53,047 nt of DNA from the NCBI GenBank assembly GCA_016932955.1, contig JAFGBV010000293.1, forward strand, positions 1 through 53,047. The letters run 5' to 3'. The notes under the pieces were generated by a model, which was not told the DNA's origin, did no database searches, and was given only the letters and a program-made list of their open reading frames with translations. The translations under genes were made by a program, and so were the position numbers. Shown here one piece after another: positions 27,299 through 34,670 of the stretch (position 1 is the stretch's first letter; each line of letters begins with the position of its first letter). This stretch comes from Anaerolineales bacterium (GTDB lineage Bacteria > Chloroflexota > Anaerolineae > Anaerolineales > UBA4823).

Positions 27299-27312
27299 TG
27301 GGAGCGCTCTCG
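27299..27312. promoter_or_regulatory. Imperfect CebR/CelR-type operator
   Basis: TGGGAGCGCTCTCG matches TGGGAGCGCTCCCA at 12 of 14 positions. It lies 80 bp from the perfect copy in the same divergent region, a spacing that could support looping by a tetrameric LacI-family repressor or control of the leftward operon. Confidence 0.6.
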
Positions 27313-27390
27313 CTCAAAACATTGACATTTGTTGGAATTTACCCAAAAATACCTGCCTGAAGCGCATAAATTCTTTCCCTGGGACATAAT

Positions 27391-27419
27391 TTGGGAGCGC
27401 TCCCAGGCACACTTATACT
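27391..27419 (+). promoter_or_regulatory. Promoter overlapping the perfect operator
   Basis: TTGGGA (27391-27396), a 17-base spacer and TATACT (27414-27419) form a plausible sigma-70 promoter. The perfect operator covers its -35 and half the spacer, so repressor binding would block RNA polymerase. Two further -10 hexamers TATAAT (27456-27461 and, with an extended TGT, 27464-27469) lie downstream and could be alternative starts. Confidence 0.5.
27392..27405. promoter_or_regulatory. Perfect CebR/CelR-type operator (LacI family)
   Basis: TGGGAGCGCTCCCA is a 14-bp perfect palindrome. This exact sequence is the known binding site of CelR (Thermobifida) and CebR (Streptomyces), LacI-family repressors released by cellobiose. 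It lies between the oligosaccharide transporter and the GH2/GH3 genes. No LacI-family gene is in the window, so the regulator would be encoded elsewhere. Confidence 0.85.
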
Positions 27420-27526
27420 ATACACGCGAATTTCTTGTCTGTCAAGTATGAGTTTTATAATGTTATAATCCCAACGCTTATCTCTGCTGATATGGCTCAT
27501 TGGGACTTGCCGTTACAGAGGGCAGG

Positions 27527-27569
27527 TATGGGGGTGTTTTGCGGGCAGAGCCCGCAAAACACCCCCATA
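27527..27569. repeat. Perfect 20-bp-stem hairpin in the 5' leader of the mannosidase gene
   Basis: TATGGGGGTGTTTTGCGGGC (27527-27546) pairs without mismatch with its complement at 27550-27569 around an AGA loop. It lies downstream of all candidate promoters and 84 bp before the start codon. There is no T-run on either strand, so it is not a standard terminator. It may be a mobile palindromic repeat or an mRNA control or stability element. Confidence 0.8.
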
Positions 27570-27653
27570 TATCGGCCCCACCACAAATTGGGAAAAAGAC
27601 ATCCACGGGCTAATTATATTGGGATTGATATCAAGTGATGCAAGGAGAATGCA

Positions 27654-30116
27654 ATGTATAGACAATCTTTGACCGGCGCCTGGCAGTTTCGCCAGGCTGG
27701 CACCAACCAATGGCTGCCGGCGACTGTTCCTGGTGGTGTTCATACTGATTTGCTGGCCTTAAAGCGCATCCCCGACCCCTTTGTGGGAGATAACGAGAGG
27801 CGCGTTGCCTGGGTTGCTGAGAACGATTGGGAGTATCGTTATACGTTCGATGTTCAGCCGGAGATTTTGCACTGCCAGCATATTTATCTCGTCTGCGATG
27901 GGCTGGATACCCTCGCCACTCTCAACCTCAATGGCCAGCCGCTGGGCAGGGCAGACAACATGTTCCGCCAGTATCGCTGGGATGCCAAACCCCTGCTCAA
28001 GGCGCAAGGAAATGAGCTCCTGGTTTATTTTGAGTCGATTGTTAAGGTGGCTGCCCAGAAACAGGCCGCCCGCCCGTTATTTGGCGTTTCGCAGGCGATC
28101 AGCGGCGGACCCCATGTGCGCAAAGCGCCATGCCAGTTTGGTTGGGATTGGGGCCCACAGCTTCCACCCATCGGCATCTGGAAGGATATCCGCCTGGAGG
28201 CTTTCGATTCTGCCCGGCTTTCCGATGTTCACCTGCGCCAACTCCATGCTGAGGGCATGGTCAGGGTGGAGGCGCGCCTGGAGGTGGAGAATTGGATGCC
28301 AGGGCTATCGGCAATACTGCAGGTGACTGCGCCAGAAGGCGCAGTGTGCATGACCAGCAAGGAGCTGCAATCTGCGGCTGGCAATAAGATTTCCTTGGAG
28401 GTGCAGAATCCTCTGCTCTGGTGGCCAAACGGTTTGGGCGAGCAGCCTCTGTACCAGGTGTGCATAAAACTACACCAGTCCGAAGCCCTTCTAGACGAGA
28501 AGGAGTACCAGCTTGGTCTGCGTACCATCGAGCTGCGCCAGGAGCCCGACGAGTGGGGACGCTCCTTCACATTTGTTGTCAATGGCCAGCCGATCTTTGC
28601 CAAGGGCTCCAACTGGATCCCGGCTGATTCTTTCCCCACCCGCCTCACCGAGTCATCCTTGGAGTACCTCATCCGTTCCGCTGCTCAGGCGCACCAGAAC
28701 ATGCTGCGCGTGTGGGGCGGCGGCTTTTACGAAGACGAGCGTTTTTATGATCTTTGCGACCGCTATGGCATTTTGGTCTGGCAGGATTTTATCTTCTCTT
28801 GCAGCGTTTACCCGCTGGATGATGCTGAATTTGTGGAAAATGTGCATGTGGAGGTGGTTGAGAACGTGCGCCGCCTGCGCCACCGCGCCAGCCTGGCATT
28901 GTGGTGTGGCAACAACGAGATGGAGCAGGGTTGGGTTGAATGGGGCTGGAACCATCCTGAGCTTCAGGGTTTCAAAGATGCCTATGATCGCTTTTTCCAT
29001 CACACCCTGCGCGAGTGGTGCACCACAGAAGATCCTGACCATGTCTACTGGCCCAGCTCACCTTCCTCCGATATCCCCTTCGAGGATCCCAACGGGCAGC
29101 GCCAGGGAGACGCGCACTATTGGGATGTTTGGCATGGTCGCAAGCCCTTCACCGCCTACCGCAAGCAGTACCCGCGCTTCATGAGCGAGTTTGGTTTTCA
29201 GGCGCTGCCCCCGCTGGAGACTATCCGCACCTATGCCGCAGAAGCGGATTGGAACATGACTTCTTATGTCATGGACCAGCACCAGAAGAACGCCAGCGGT
29301 AACTCGCTGATGGTGGGGCAAATGCTGGATACCTTCCAAATGCCCAAAGATTTTGAATCATTGGTCTACCTCAGCCTGGTTTTGCAGGCTGAGGGCATTC
29401 GCTATGGGGTGGAACACTGGCGCCGGCACACCCGGCGGGTATCGGGCACGCTCTACTGGCAGTTGAACGACTGCTGGCCGGTAGCCTCCTGGTCTAGCGT
29501 CGATTATTTTGGCCGCTGGAAAGCCCTGCACTATGCCGCCCGCCGCTTTTATGCGCCGCTGATGCTCTCCATCGAGGATAACCCGCCGCGCCAGTCCGTC
29601 TTCCTCAGCAGCGACCTGTGGGACAACTGGCAGGGTTCGCTGCGCTGGAGCCTGGAAACCCTGGCGGGCAAGCACCTGGCCTCGGGCGAGAAGCCGGCGC
29701 AGGTGGAGCCGTTTGGCGTGGCGGCGGTGGAAAGCCTGGATTTTTCGCCATACCTGGATGATGACACGCGTAGAGATTTGGTCTTTGTAGCTGAATTATG
29801 GCAGGGCGAGAGCCTGCTGGCGCGCCAGGCTGCTTTCTTTGTTCCCACCAAGCACCTGCTGTTGGCCGAGCCCCAGATCGATGCCAGTTTGACCTTGAAC
29901 GAAGGCTTGCTTTCCATCGAGCTGACGGCGCGTTCCTTTGCCCGCGTGGTGGAATGCAGCCTCAGCGGCGCAGATGTGGTCTTCAGCGATAACTATTTTG
30001 ACCTGCCCGCCAACACCGCCATTACCATTACTGCTCCTTTGCCTGCCGGGTGGGATTTGCCCCGCGCTGCGGCGGCTTTTAAAGTTCGCTCTGTTTATGA
30101 CACATATTCGAAGTGA
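27654..30116 (+). CDS. GH2 beta-mannosidase-like glycoside hydrolase
   Basis: 820 residues, the usual size of GH2 beta-mannosidases. The N-terminal jelly-roll sugar-binding domain has the CQFGWDWGPQLPPIGIWKDI motif typical of mannosidases, then Ig-like domains and the TIM barrel. The acid/base Glu is about 422 in WCGNNEMEQGW and the nucleophile Glu about 512 in FMSEFGFQALP. MLRVWGGGFYEDERFYDLCDRYGILVWQDF is a strong family match. No signal peptide, so it acts in the cytoplasm on imported beta-mannosides. AAGGAG precedes the ATG, and it heads an operon with the GH3 gene. Confidence 0.93.
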   Translation: MYRQSLTGAWQFRQAGTNQWLPATVPGGVHTDLLALKRIPDPFVGDNERRVAWVAENDWEYRYTFDVQPEILHCQHIYLVCDGLDTLATLNLNGQPLGRADNMFRQYRWDAKPLLKAQGNELLVYFESIVKVAAQKQAARPLFGVSQAISGGPHVRKAPCQFGWDWGPQLPPIGIWKDIRLEAFDSARLSDVHLRQLHAEGMVRVEARLEVENWMPGLSAILQVTAPEGAVCMTSKELQSAAGNKISLEVQNPLLWWPNGLGEQPLYQVCIKLHQSEALLDEKEYQLGLRTIELRQEPDEWGRSFTFVVNGQPIFAKGSNWIPADSFPTRLTESSLEYLIRSAAQAHQNMLRVWGGGFYEDERFYDLCDRYGILVWQDFIFSCSVYPLDDAEFVENVHVEVVENVRRLRHRASLALWCGNNEMEQGWVEWGWNHPELQGFKDAYDRFFHHTLREWCTTEDPDHVYWPSSPSSDIPFEDPNGQRQGDAHYWDVWHGRKPFTAYRKQYPRFMSEFGFQALPPLETIRTYAAEADWNMTSYVMDQHQKNASGNSLMVGQMLDTFQMPKDFESLVYLSLVLQAEGIRYGVEHWRRHTRRVSGTLYWQLNDCWPVASWSSVDYFGRWKALHYAARRFYAPLMLSIEDNPPRQSVFLSSDLWDNWQGSLRWSLETLAGKHLASGEKPAQVEPFGVAAVESLDFSPYLDDDTRRDLVFVAELWQGESLLARQAAFFVPTKHLLLAEPQIDASLTLNEGLLSIELTARSFARVVECSLSGADVVFSDNYFDLPANTAITITAPLPAGWDLPRAAAAFKVRSVYDTYSK

Positions 30117-30143
30117 AACCACTCAACGAAAGGTTGTACTGAT

Positions 30144-32432
30144 ATGAATAAGATCCAATCTATCATTGCACAAATGAGCCTTGAAGAAAAGGCCGCCCTG
30201 TGCACCGGCGCCAGCCCCTGGACGAGCGTCCCTGTGGAGCGCCTGGGCGTGCCGGAAATGACCGTCACTGATGGTCCGCATGGAATCCGCCGCGTCTCTG
30301 ACCTGAGTGATATTGGCACTGAGAGCATCCCTGCCACCTGTTTCCCTACTGCGTCTTGCCTGGCTTCAACCTGGGATGTGGAGCTGCTGGGCAAGATGGG
30401 CGCAGCCCTGGCAGAAGAAGCGATTGCCCTCGGCGTGGATGTTGTCCTGGGCCCTGGCGTTAACATGAAGCGCTCTCCCCTCGGCGGGCGCAACTTTGAG
30501 TATTTCTCCGAAGATCCCTACCAGGCTGGCGAGCTGGCTGCCAGCATGATCAACGGCGTGCAGGGTCAGGGTGTGGGCACTTCGCTCAAGCATTATGCAG
30601 TCAACAACCAGGAATTCGAGCGTTTCAGCATCAGCGCCGTGCTCGACGAGCGCACGCTGCGCGAGATCTACCTGGCTGCTTTTGAAAAAGCCGTCAAGCA
30701 AAGCAAGCCCTGGACGGTGATGTGCTCCTACAACAAGGTCAACGGCACCTTTGCCTCTGAGCATCATTATTTGCTGACCGAAATCCTCAAGGAAGAATGG
30801 GGCTTTGAAGGGTTGGTGGTCTCCGATTGGGGTGCGGTGCGCGACCGCGTGGCGGCGCTCAAAGGCGGTTTAGATTGGGAAATGCCCGGCCCGCGGGATC
30901 GCCGCGTCAAGGCTGTGGTCGAAGCTGTTCGTTCGGGCGAGCTGGACGAAGCCCTGCTGGACGAGTCGGTGCGCCGCATCCTGGGCATTGTCTTCAAAGC
31001 CCAGGAGACGTCGAAGGGCGGCGCCTTCGACGTGGATGGCCACCACGAGCTGGCGCGGCAGATCGCTGCCGAGGGCATGGTGCTGCTGAAGAACAACGGC
31101 ATCCTACCGCTCCAACAGCCGCAGCACATCGCCGTGATCGGGCGCGCGGCGGAGCATGCGCATTTCCAGGGTGGAGGCTCCTCGCACATCAATCCGACCA
31201 AGGTGGCTGTGCCCTTCAAAGAGTTGCAGGCCCGCGCTGGCAATGCCGAACTGATCTACGCCGAAGGCTACCCTGCCGATAATTCCTTGCGCCAGGATCT
31301 GATCGACCAGGCCGTCAGCATTGCCCATTCTGCCGAAGTGGCTGTATTGTACATCGCCCTGCCCGCCTTCAAAGAATCCGAAGGCTACGACCGCACCGAT
31401 CTTGACCTGACCGAACAGCAGGTTGCCCTGATCAAGGCTGTTGCCCGCGTCCAGCCCAACACGGTTGTGGTGCTGAACAACGGCGCGCCAGTGGTGATGA
31501 GCGCCTGGATCGATGAGGTGGCGGCGGTGCTCGAAGCCTGGATGATGGGCCAGGCAGGCGGTGGGGCGATTGCTGATCTGCTCTATGGCAAGGTCAATCC
31601 CTCCGGCAAGCTGGCCGAGACCTACCCCCTCCGCCTTGCCGATACGCCCGCTTACCTCAACTGGCCCGGAGAGGCCGGTGAAGTGCGTTATGGCGAGGGT
31701 CTCTTCATTGGCTACCGCTACTATGACGCCAAAGAGATGCCGGTGCTCTTCCCCTTTGGTCATGGCTTATCCTATACTACTTTCGCCTACAGCAACCCCC
31801 GCGTCTCTGCCCAATCCTTCAAGGATGTGGATGGACTGACTGTCATGGTGGACGTGACCAACACCGGCAGCGTGGCAGGCAAGGAGATCGTCCAGGTGTA
31901 CGTGCACGACCAAAAATCCGGCCTGGTGCGTCCTCCCAAGGAGCTGAAAGGCTTCGCCAAGGTCGCCATGCAGCCAGGCGAGACCAAGACCGTCGCCATC
32001 CCGCTCGACTTCCGCGCCTTTGCCTATTACCACCCGGAATACCGCCAGTGGATCACCGAGGATGGCGAATTCGACCTGCTCATCGCGGCTTCGGCGACAG
32101 ATATCCGCCACACCCTCACCGTGACCCTCCAGTCAACCCTGCGCCTGCCCTGCATCCTGGATATAGAATCCACCATCCGCGAGTGGATGGCTGACCCGCG
32201 CGGCAAGGTCGCTTTTGGTCCCTTCTATACGATGATGGAAAGCCAACTGCGCAAGTTGTTTGGCGAGGGCGATGAGCGCTACGCCAATGAAGGCGCCATC
32301 GGCATGGATGTGATGGAAATGATGAATGACATGCCCCTGGTCAGCGTGCTGATGTTCCAGGAGGCTGCCTTGCCCATGCCCGCTGAGGATATGGTCGCCG
32401 GCCTGCTGCAGCAGGTGCATAGCATGGAGTGA
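30144..32432 (+). CDS. GH3 beta-glucosidase-like glycoside hydrolase
   Basis: 762 residues. The (alpha/beta)8 domain carries TVTDGPHGIR, SLKHYAVNNQE and the catalytic nucleophile Asp about 228 in LVVSDWGAV. A C-terminal sandwich domain (GMVLLKNNGILPL onward, YDRTDLDLTEQQ, FPFGHGLSYTTF) and a fibronectin-III-like domain (VDVTNTGSVAGKEIVQVYV) follow. About 110 further residues after that domain have no match I know. No signal peptide. It should release glucose or another sugar from the non-reducing end of short beta-glycosides. It starts 27 bp after the GH2 gene. Confidence 0.93.
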   Translation: MNKIQSIIAQMSLEEKAALCTGASPWTSVPVERLGVPEMTVTDGPHGIRRVSDLSDIGTESIPATCFPTASCLASTWDVELLGKMGAALAEEAIALGVDVVLGPGVNMKRSPLGGRNFEYFSEDPYQAGELAASMINGVQGQGVGTSLKHYAVNNQEFERFSISAVLDERTLREIYLAAFEKAVKQSKPWTVMCSYNKVNGTFASEHHYLLTEILKEEWGFEGLVVSDWGAVRDRVAALKGGLDWEMPGPRDRRVKAVVEAVRSGELDEALLDESVRRILGIVFKAQETSKGGAFDVDGHHELARQIAAEGMVLLKNNGILPLQQPQHIAVIGRAAEHAHFQGGGSSHINPTKVAVPFKELQARAGNAELIYAEGYPADNSLRQDLIDQAVSIAHSAEVAVLYIALPAFKESEGYDRTDLDLTEQQVALIKAVARVQPNTVVVLNNGAPVVMSAWIDEVAAVLEAWMMGQAGGGAIADLLYGKVNPSGKLAETYPLRLADTPAYLNWPGEAGEVRYGEGLFIGYRYYDAKEMPVLFPFGHGLSYTTFAYSNPRVSAQSFKDVDGLTVMVDVTNTGSVAGKEIVQVYVHDQKSGLVRPPKELKGFAKVAMQPGETKTVAIPLDFRAFAYYHPEYRQWITEDGEFDLLIAASATDIRHTLTVTLQSTLRLPCILDIESTIREWMADPRGKVAFGPFYTMMESQLRKLFGEGDERYANEGAIGMDVMEMMNDMPLVSVLMFQEAALPMPAEDMVAGLLQQVHSME

Positions 32433-32436
32433 AATC

Positions 32437-33105
32437 TTAAAACGCCCGCCGCTTCTCCAGGTATTGGCACATCCCGCAGGTTTCTGCTGGCGGCGGGGGT
32501 TCTGGCGCCTCCAGCACTGCCACTACTTCTGCCAGCAGGCTGAGGAAGGCGGCATCGTGGCGGGGGATTTCTACCCAGGTGGTGGTATTGGCGAAAACCA
32601 TCTCCCCAGCCGGTGAGCGCTCGAAGCGCGCCGGCGTGATCACGAACAATCCCAGGCGGGTGACCGGCGCCAGGTGCAGCGCCTTGGGCGCCGGGTTCTC
32701 CAGGGCGTAGGCGTAGGCCGAGAGCTGGCGGCTGTAAAAGGCAGCCTTCTCGTTGGTCGATTCCGAGGTCTTGTAATCCACTACCCCGTAGGTGCCATCG
32801 GTGAAGGCGATCACGGCGTCGAAGCGCCCGCGGATCACGCATTCGGCCGCGCTGCCCGGGATGGCAATCGGCGCCGAGCGCACCCAGTTCTCCTTGTACA
32901 TCAGGTATCCCGGCGGCAGCGTGGGCGAGATCTCTTCCGAGGGCTTGCCGGCATAGAACTGGCTGGTCAGGTTTGCCATCTTGCTGAATATGCCCGGGAA
33001 TGCACCGGCGTACTGGATCTTGTGCTTCACCTTGAGGTAAAAACACCTTTTGCACCCTTCCCATAGGAAGGTCAGGTCGGATGGGCTGAGCAGGTAGGGG
33101 GTCAT
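32437..33105 (-). CDS. Cas4/RecB-like PD-(D/E)XK nuclease (orphan)
   Basis: 222 residues. The nuclease core is seen in IRGRFDAVIAFTDGTYGVVDYKTSE (Asp, then Asp-x-Lys). Cys pairs near both ends (CKRC about 18-21 and CGMC about 214-217) resemble the Fe-S cluster ligands of Cas4 and AddB nucleases. No cas genes or CRISPR array are present in the window, so it is a stand-alone DNA-processing or repair nuclease. ATG 33105 gives a compact protein; the in-frame extension to 33162 overlaps the TetR gene. It is convergent with the GH3 gene, 4 bp apart. Confidence 0.75.
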   Translation of the reverse strand: MTPYLLSPSDLTFLWEGCKRCFYLKVKHKIQYAGAFPGIFSKMANLTSQFYAGKPSEEISPTLPPGYLMYKENWVRSAPIAIPGSAAECVIRGRFDAVIAFTDGTYGVVDYKTSESTNEKAAFYSRQLSAYAYALENPAPKALHLAPVTRLGLFVITPARFERSPAGEMVFANTTTWVEIPRHDAAFLSLLAEVVAVLEAPEPPPPAETCGMCQYLEKRRAF

Positions 33106-33158
33106 AAGATTCACCGCAGACACGCGTATTATAAAGCTACTTTGTGCAAACCCTTCAA

Positions 33159-33752
33159 TCATTCCGGGGGCTTCCGATGGTGTAATACTTCGTACACCAT
33201 TTGAGCCATTTGCGTTGGTGAGTATTCATTGGGGGTCTCCAGCCACCAGATTGCCAGACTGGTGATCGAGCCGACAATGATTTGCGCGGCGATCTCGGGA
33301 GGGGCGGAGATGTCCGAATAAAAATGCAGACTCACGATATCTTTCAGCGTTTCTTTCACCATGTAATCGTAAACACGATGGCGCATCGTCGCTGAGCCTT
33401 TGCTGCCCAGGATCACTTTATAAGAATCCTGGTAACGCCGGACGTGCTCGAAGATGTTCCGGTAGCCATAATATTCAGCCTGGGGTGGCAGGTCGCTTAA
33501 ATCCTTGTATTGTTGTTCGAGCTCATTCTCGGTGGCATGGATCGTAGAGATGATCGCCGCCCAGAGAAGATCATCTTTGTCTTTGGCATGCAGATAGAAT
33601 GTCGCCCGAGCCACATCGGCGCGGTCGGTAATATCCTGGATGGAAACAGCGTCGTACCCTTTTTCCAGGCTCAACGCAAACAAGGCTTCATAAAGTTGCT
33701 GGCGGGTGCGCAGTCGATTGCGCTGGTGACGGGTGAGTGGAGGCGTGTTCAT
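33159..33752 (-). CDS. TetR-family transcriptional regulator
   Basis: 197 residues. The N-terminal helix-turn-helix is clear: TRQQLYEALFALSLEKGYDAVSIQDITDRADVARATFYLHAKDKDDLL. The C-terminal ligand domain is of the TetR_C type with no recognised ligand. It is divergent from the lipoprotein-MmpL pair across a 182-bp AT-rich spacer with an inverted repeat. It probably represses that exporter and itself. The nuclease gene lies downstream on the same strand. Confidence 0.9.
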   Translation of the reverse strand: MNTPPLTRHQRNRLRTRQQLYEALFALSLEKGYDAVSIQDITDRADVARATFYLHAKDKDDLLWAAIISTIHATENELEQQYKDLSDLPPQAEYYGYRNIFEHVRRYQDSYKVILGSKGSATMRHRVYDYMVKETLKDIVSLHFYSDISAPPEIAAQIIVGSITSLAIWWLETPNEYSPTQMAQMVYEVLHHRKPPE

Positions 33753-33806
33753 TTCTGGTCAGGTGTCCAATGATGACATTGTTTTGAAATTGGCTCTTTT
33801 GGGTTA

Positions 33807-33834
33807 TTGACTCTTTATTTATAGTCATTATAAT
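33807..33834 (+). promoter_or_regulatory. Promoter of the lipoprotein-MmpL operon
   Basis: TTGACT (33807-33812), a 16-base spacer and TATAAT (33829-33834) make a strong sigma-70-type promoter about 100 bp upstream of the lipoprotein gene. Confidence 0.65.
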
Positions 33835-33862
33835 CAATAGTGTACATTATGTCAACTATAAA
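33818..33862. promoter_or_regulatory. Candidate TetR operator
   Basis: TTTATAGT (33818-33825) and its exact inverse ACTATAAA (33855-33862) flank the promoter -10 and start region. A smaller ACATTATGT palindrome (33844-33852) lies between. A TetR dimer bound here would cover the start of the operon. Confidence 0.4.
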
Positions 33863-33934
33863 ACATAGAAACTATACATAAGCAAACTGTGTATGTATGG
33901 AATAACAAGCTAATATCAATCTATGGAGGACCCC

Positions 33935-34657
33935 ATGAAACGCTTTCTCTTGACCCTTTGTCTTCTCGTGCTGGCAGGCTGTTCCCCATCCACACCGACC
34001 GATGCTCCCCCACTCTCTACAGCCACCCCGCCGCCTACCCTCACGTGGACGCCAACGTTTACTCCTCTCCCCCCAACGGAGACTCCCACACCACTGCCCC
34101 CGACGGCCACTTTGGAATTACCCACCGAAACTGCTACTCCCCCGCCCACCGCAGAGGCCGCAGAGGTTATGCTGAACGAGATCCCTTACCTCAGTGAGAT
34201 TTACGGCTACCAGGTGGCAGTCCCGCTGGGGTGGCAGATGGTTGAGATGGAAGATCTGCTGATCCTGACGAATGATCCGCAGGCCTTGGCGAATAATACC
34301 CCCACCCAGGCTGTGATCGTTTCTGCTGGTTGGCTGGATACCTTCCTGGGTGGCGCGCTGGTGGGTGTGCCAATCGAGGGTGCTCCTGTCGTGCTCCAGG
34401 CTCTTATCCCTCAATTGCTTGGCCCAGGTTTCCAGCCAGGCGAGTTCGAGACGCTCCCAGTGGGCGACCTGCCCGCCATCGGGGCGTCCCTCAGCGGCCA
34501 GGATGAAACGGGTGTTTCCATCGAGGGCTACCTGACCCTGATCCTGAGCGACCAACGCGCCGCGATCCTGCTTGCGACCGCCCCAGCAGATCAGTGGCTA
34601 GACCTTGCGCCGCTCTTCACACCGATTCTCTCAAGCTTTACCTTCACCATTCCTTGA
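33935..34657 (+). CDS. Putative lipoprotein, function unknown
   Basis: 240 residues. The signal peptide ends in the lipobox VLAGC (Cys about 16), followed by a Pro/Thr linker to about residue 72. The C-terminal domain (YLSEIYGYQVAVPLGWQMVEMEDLLIL onward) resembles the PsbP/photosystem-like or DUF1795-type fold of many lipoproteins, judged only by the pattern 'VPLGW'. ATG 33935 follows GGAGG. The MmpL gene follows after 13 bp, so this is probably its partner on the outer face of the membrane. Confidence 0.65.
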   Translation: MKRFLLTLCLLVLAGCSPSTPTDAPPLSTATPPPTLTWTPTFTPLPPTETPTPLPPTATLELPTETATPPPTAEAAEVMLNEIPYLSEIYGYQVAVPLGWQMVEMEDLLILTNDPQALANNTPTQAVIVSAGWLDTFLGGALVGVPIEGAPVVLQALIPQLLGPGFQPGEFETLPVGDLPAIGASLSGQDETGVSIEGYLTLILSDQRAAILLATAPADQWLDLAPLFTPILSSFTFTIP

Positions 34658-34670
34658 CTTGGAGGCGTCT

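Noticed and set aside
27322..27350. TTGACA ... AAAAAT promoter between the two operators
   Set aside because: The -10 is poor (four of six) and better -10 hexamers lie downstream.
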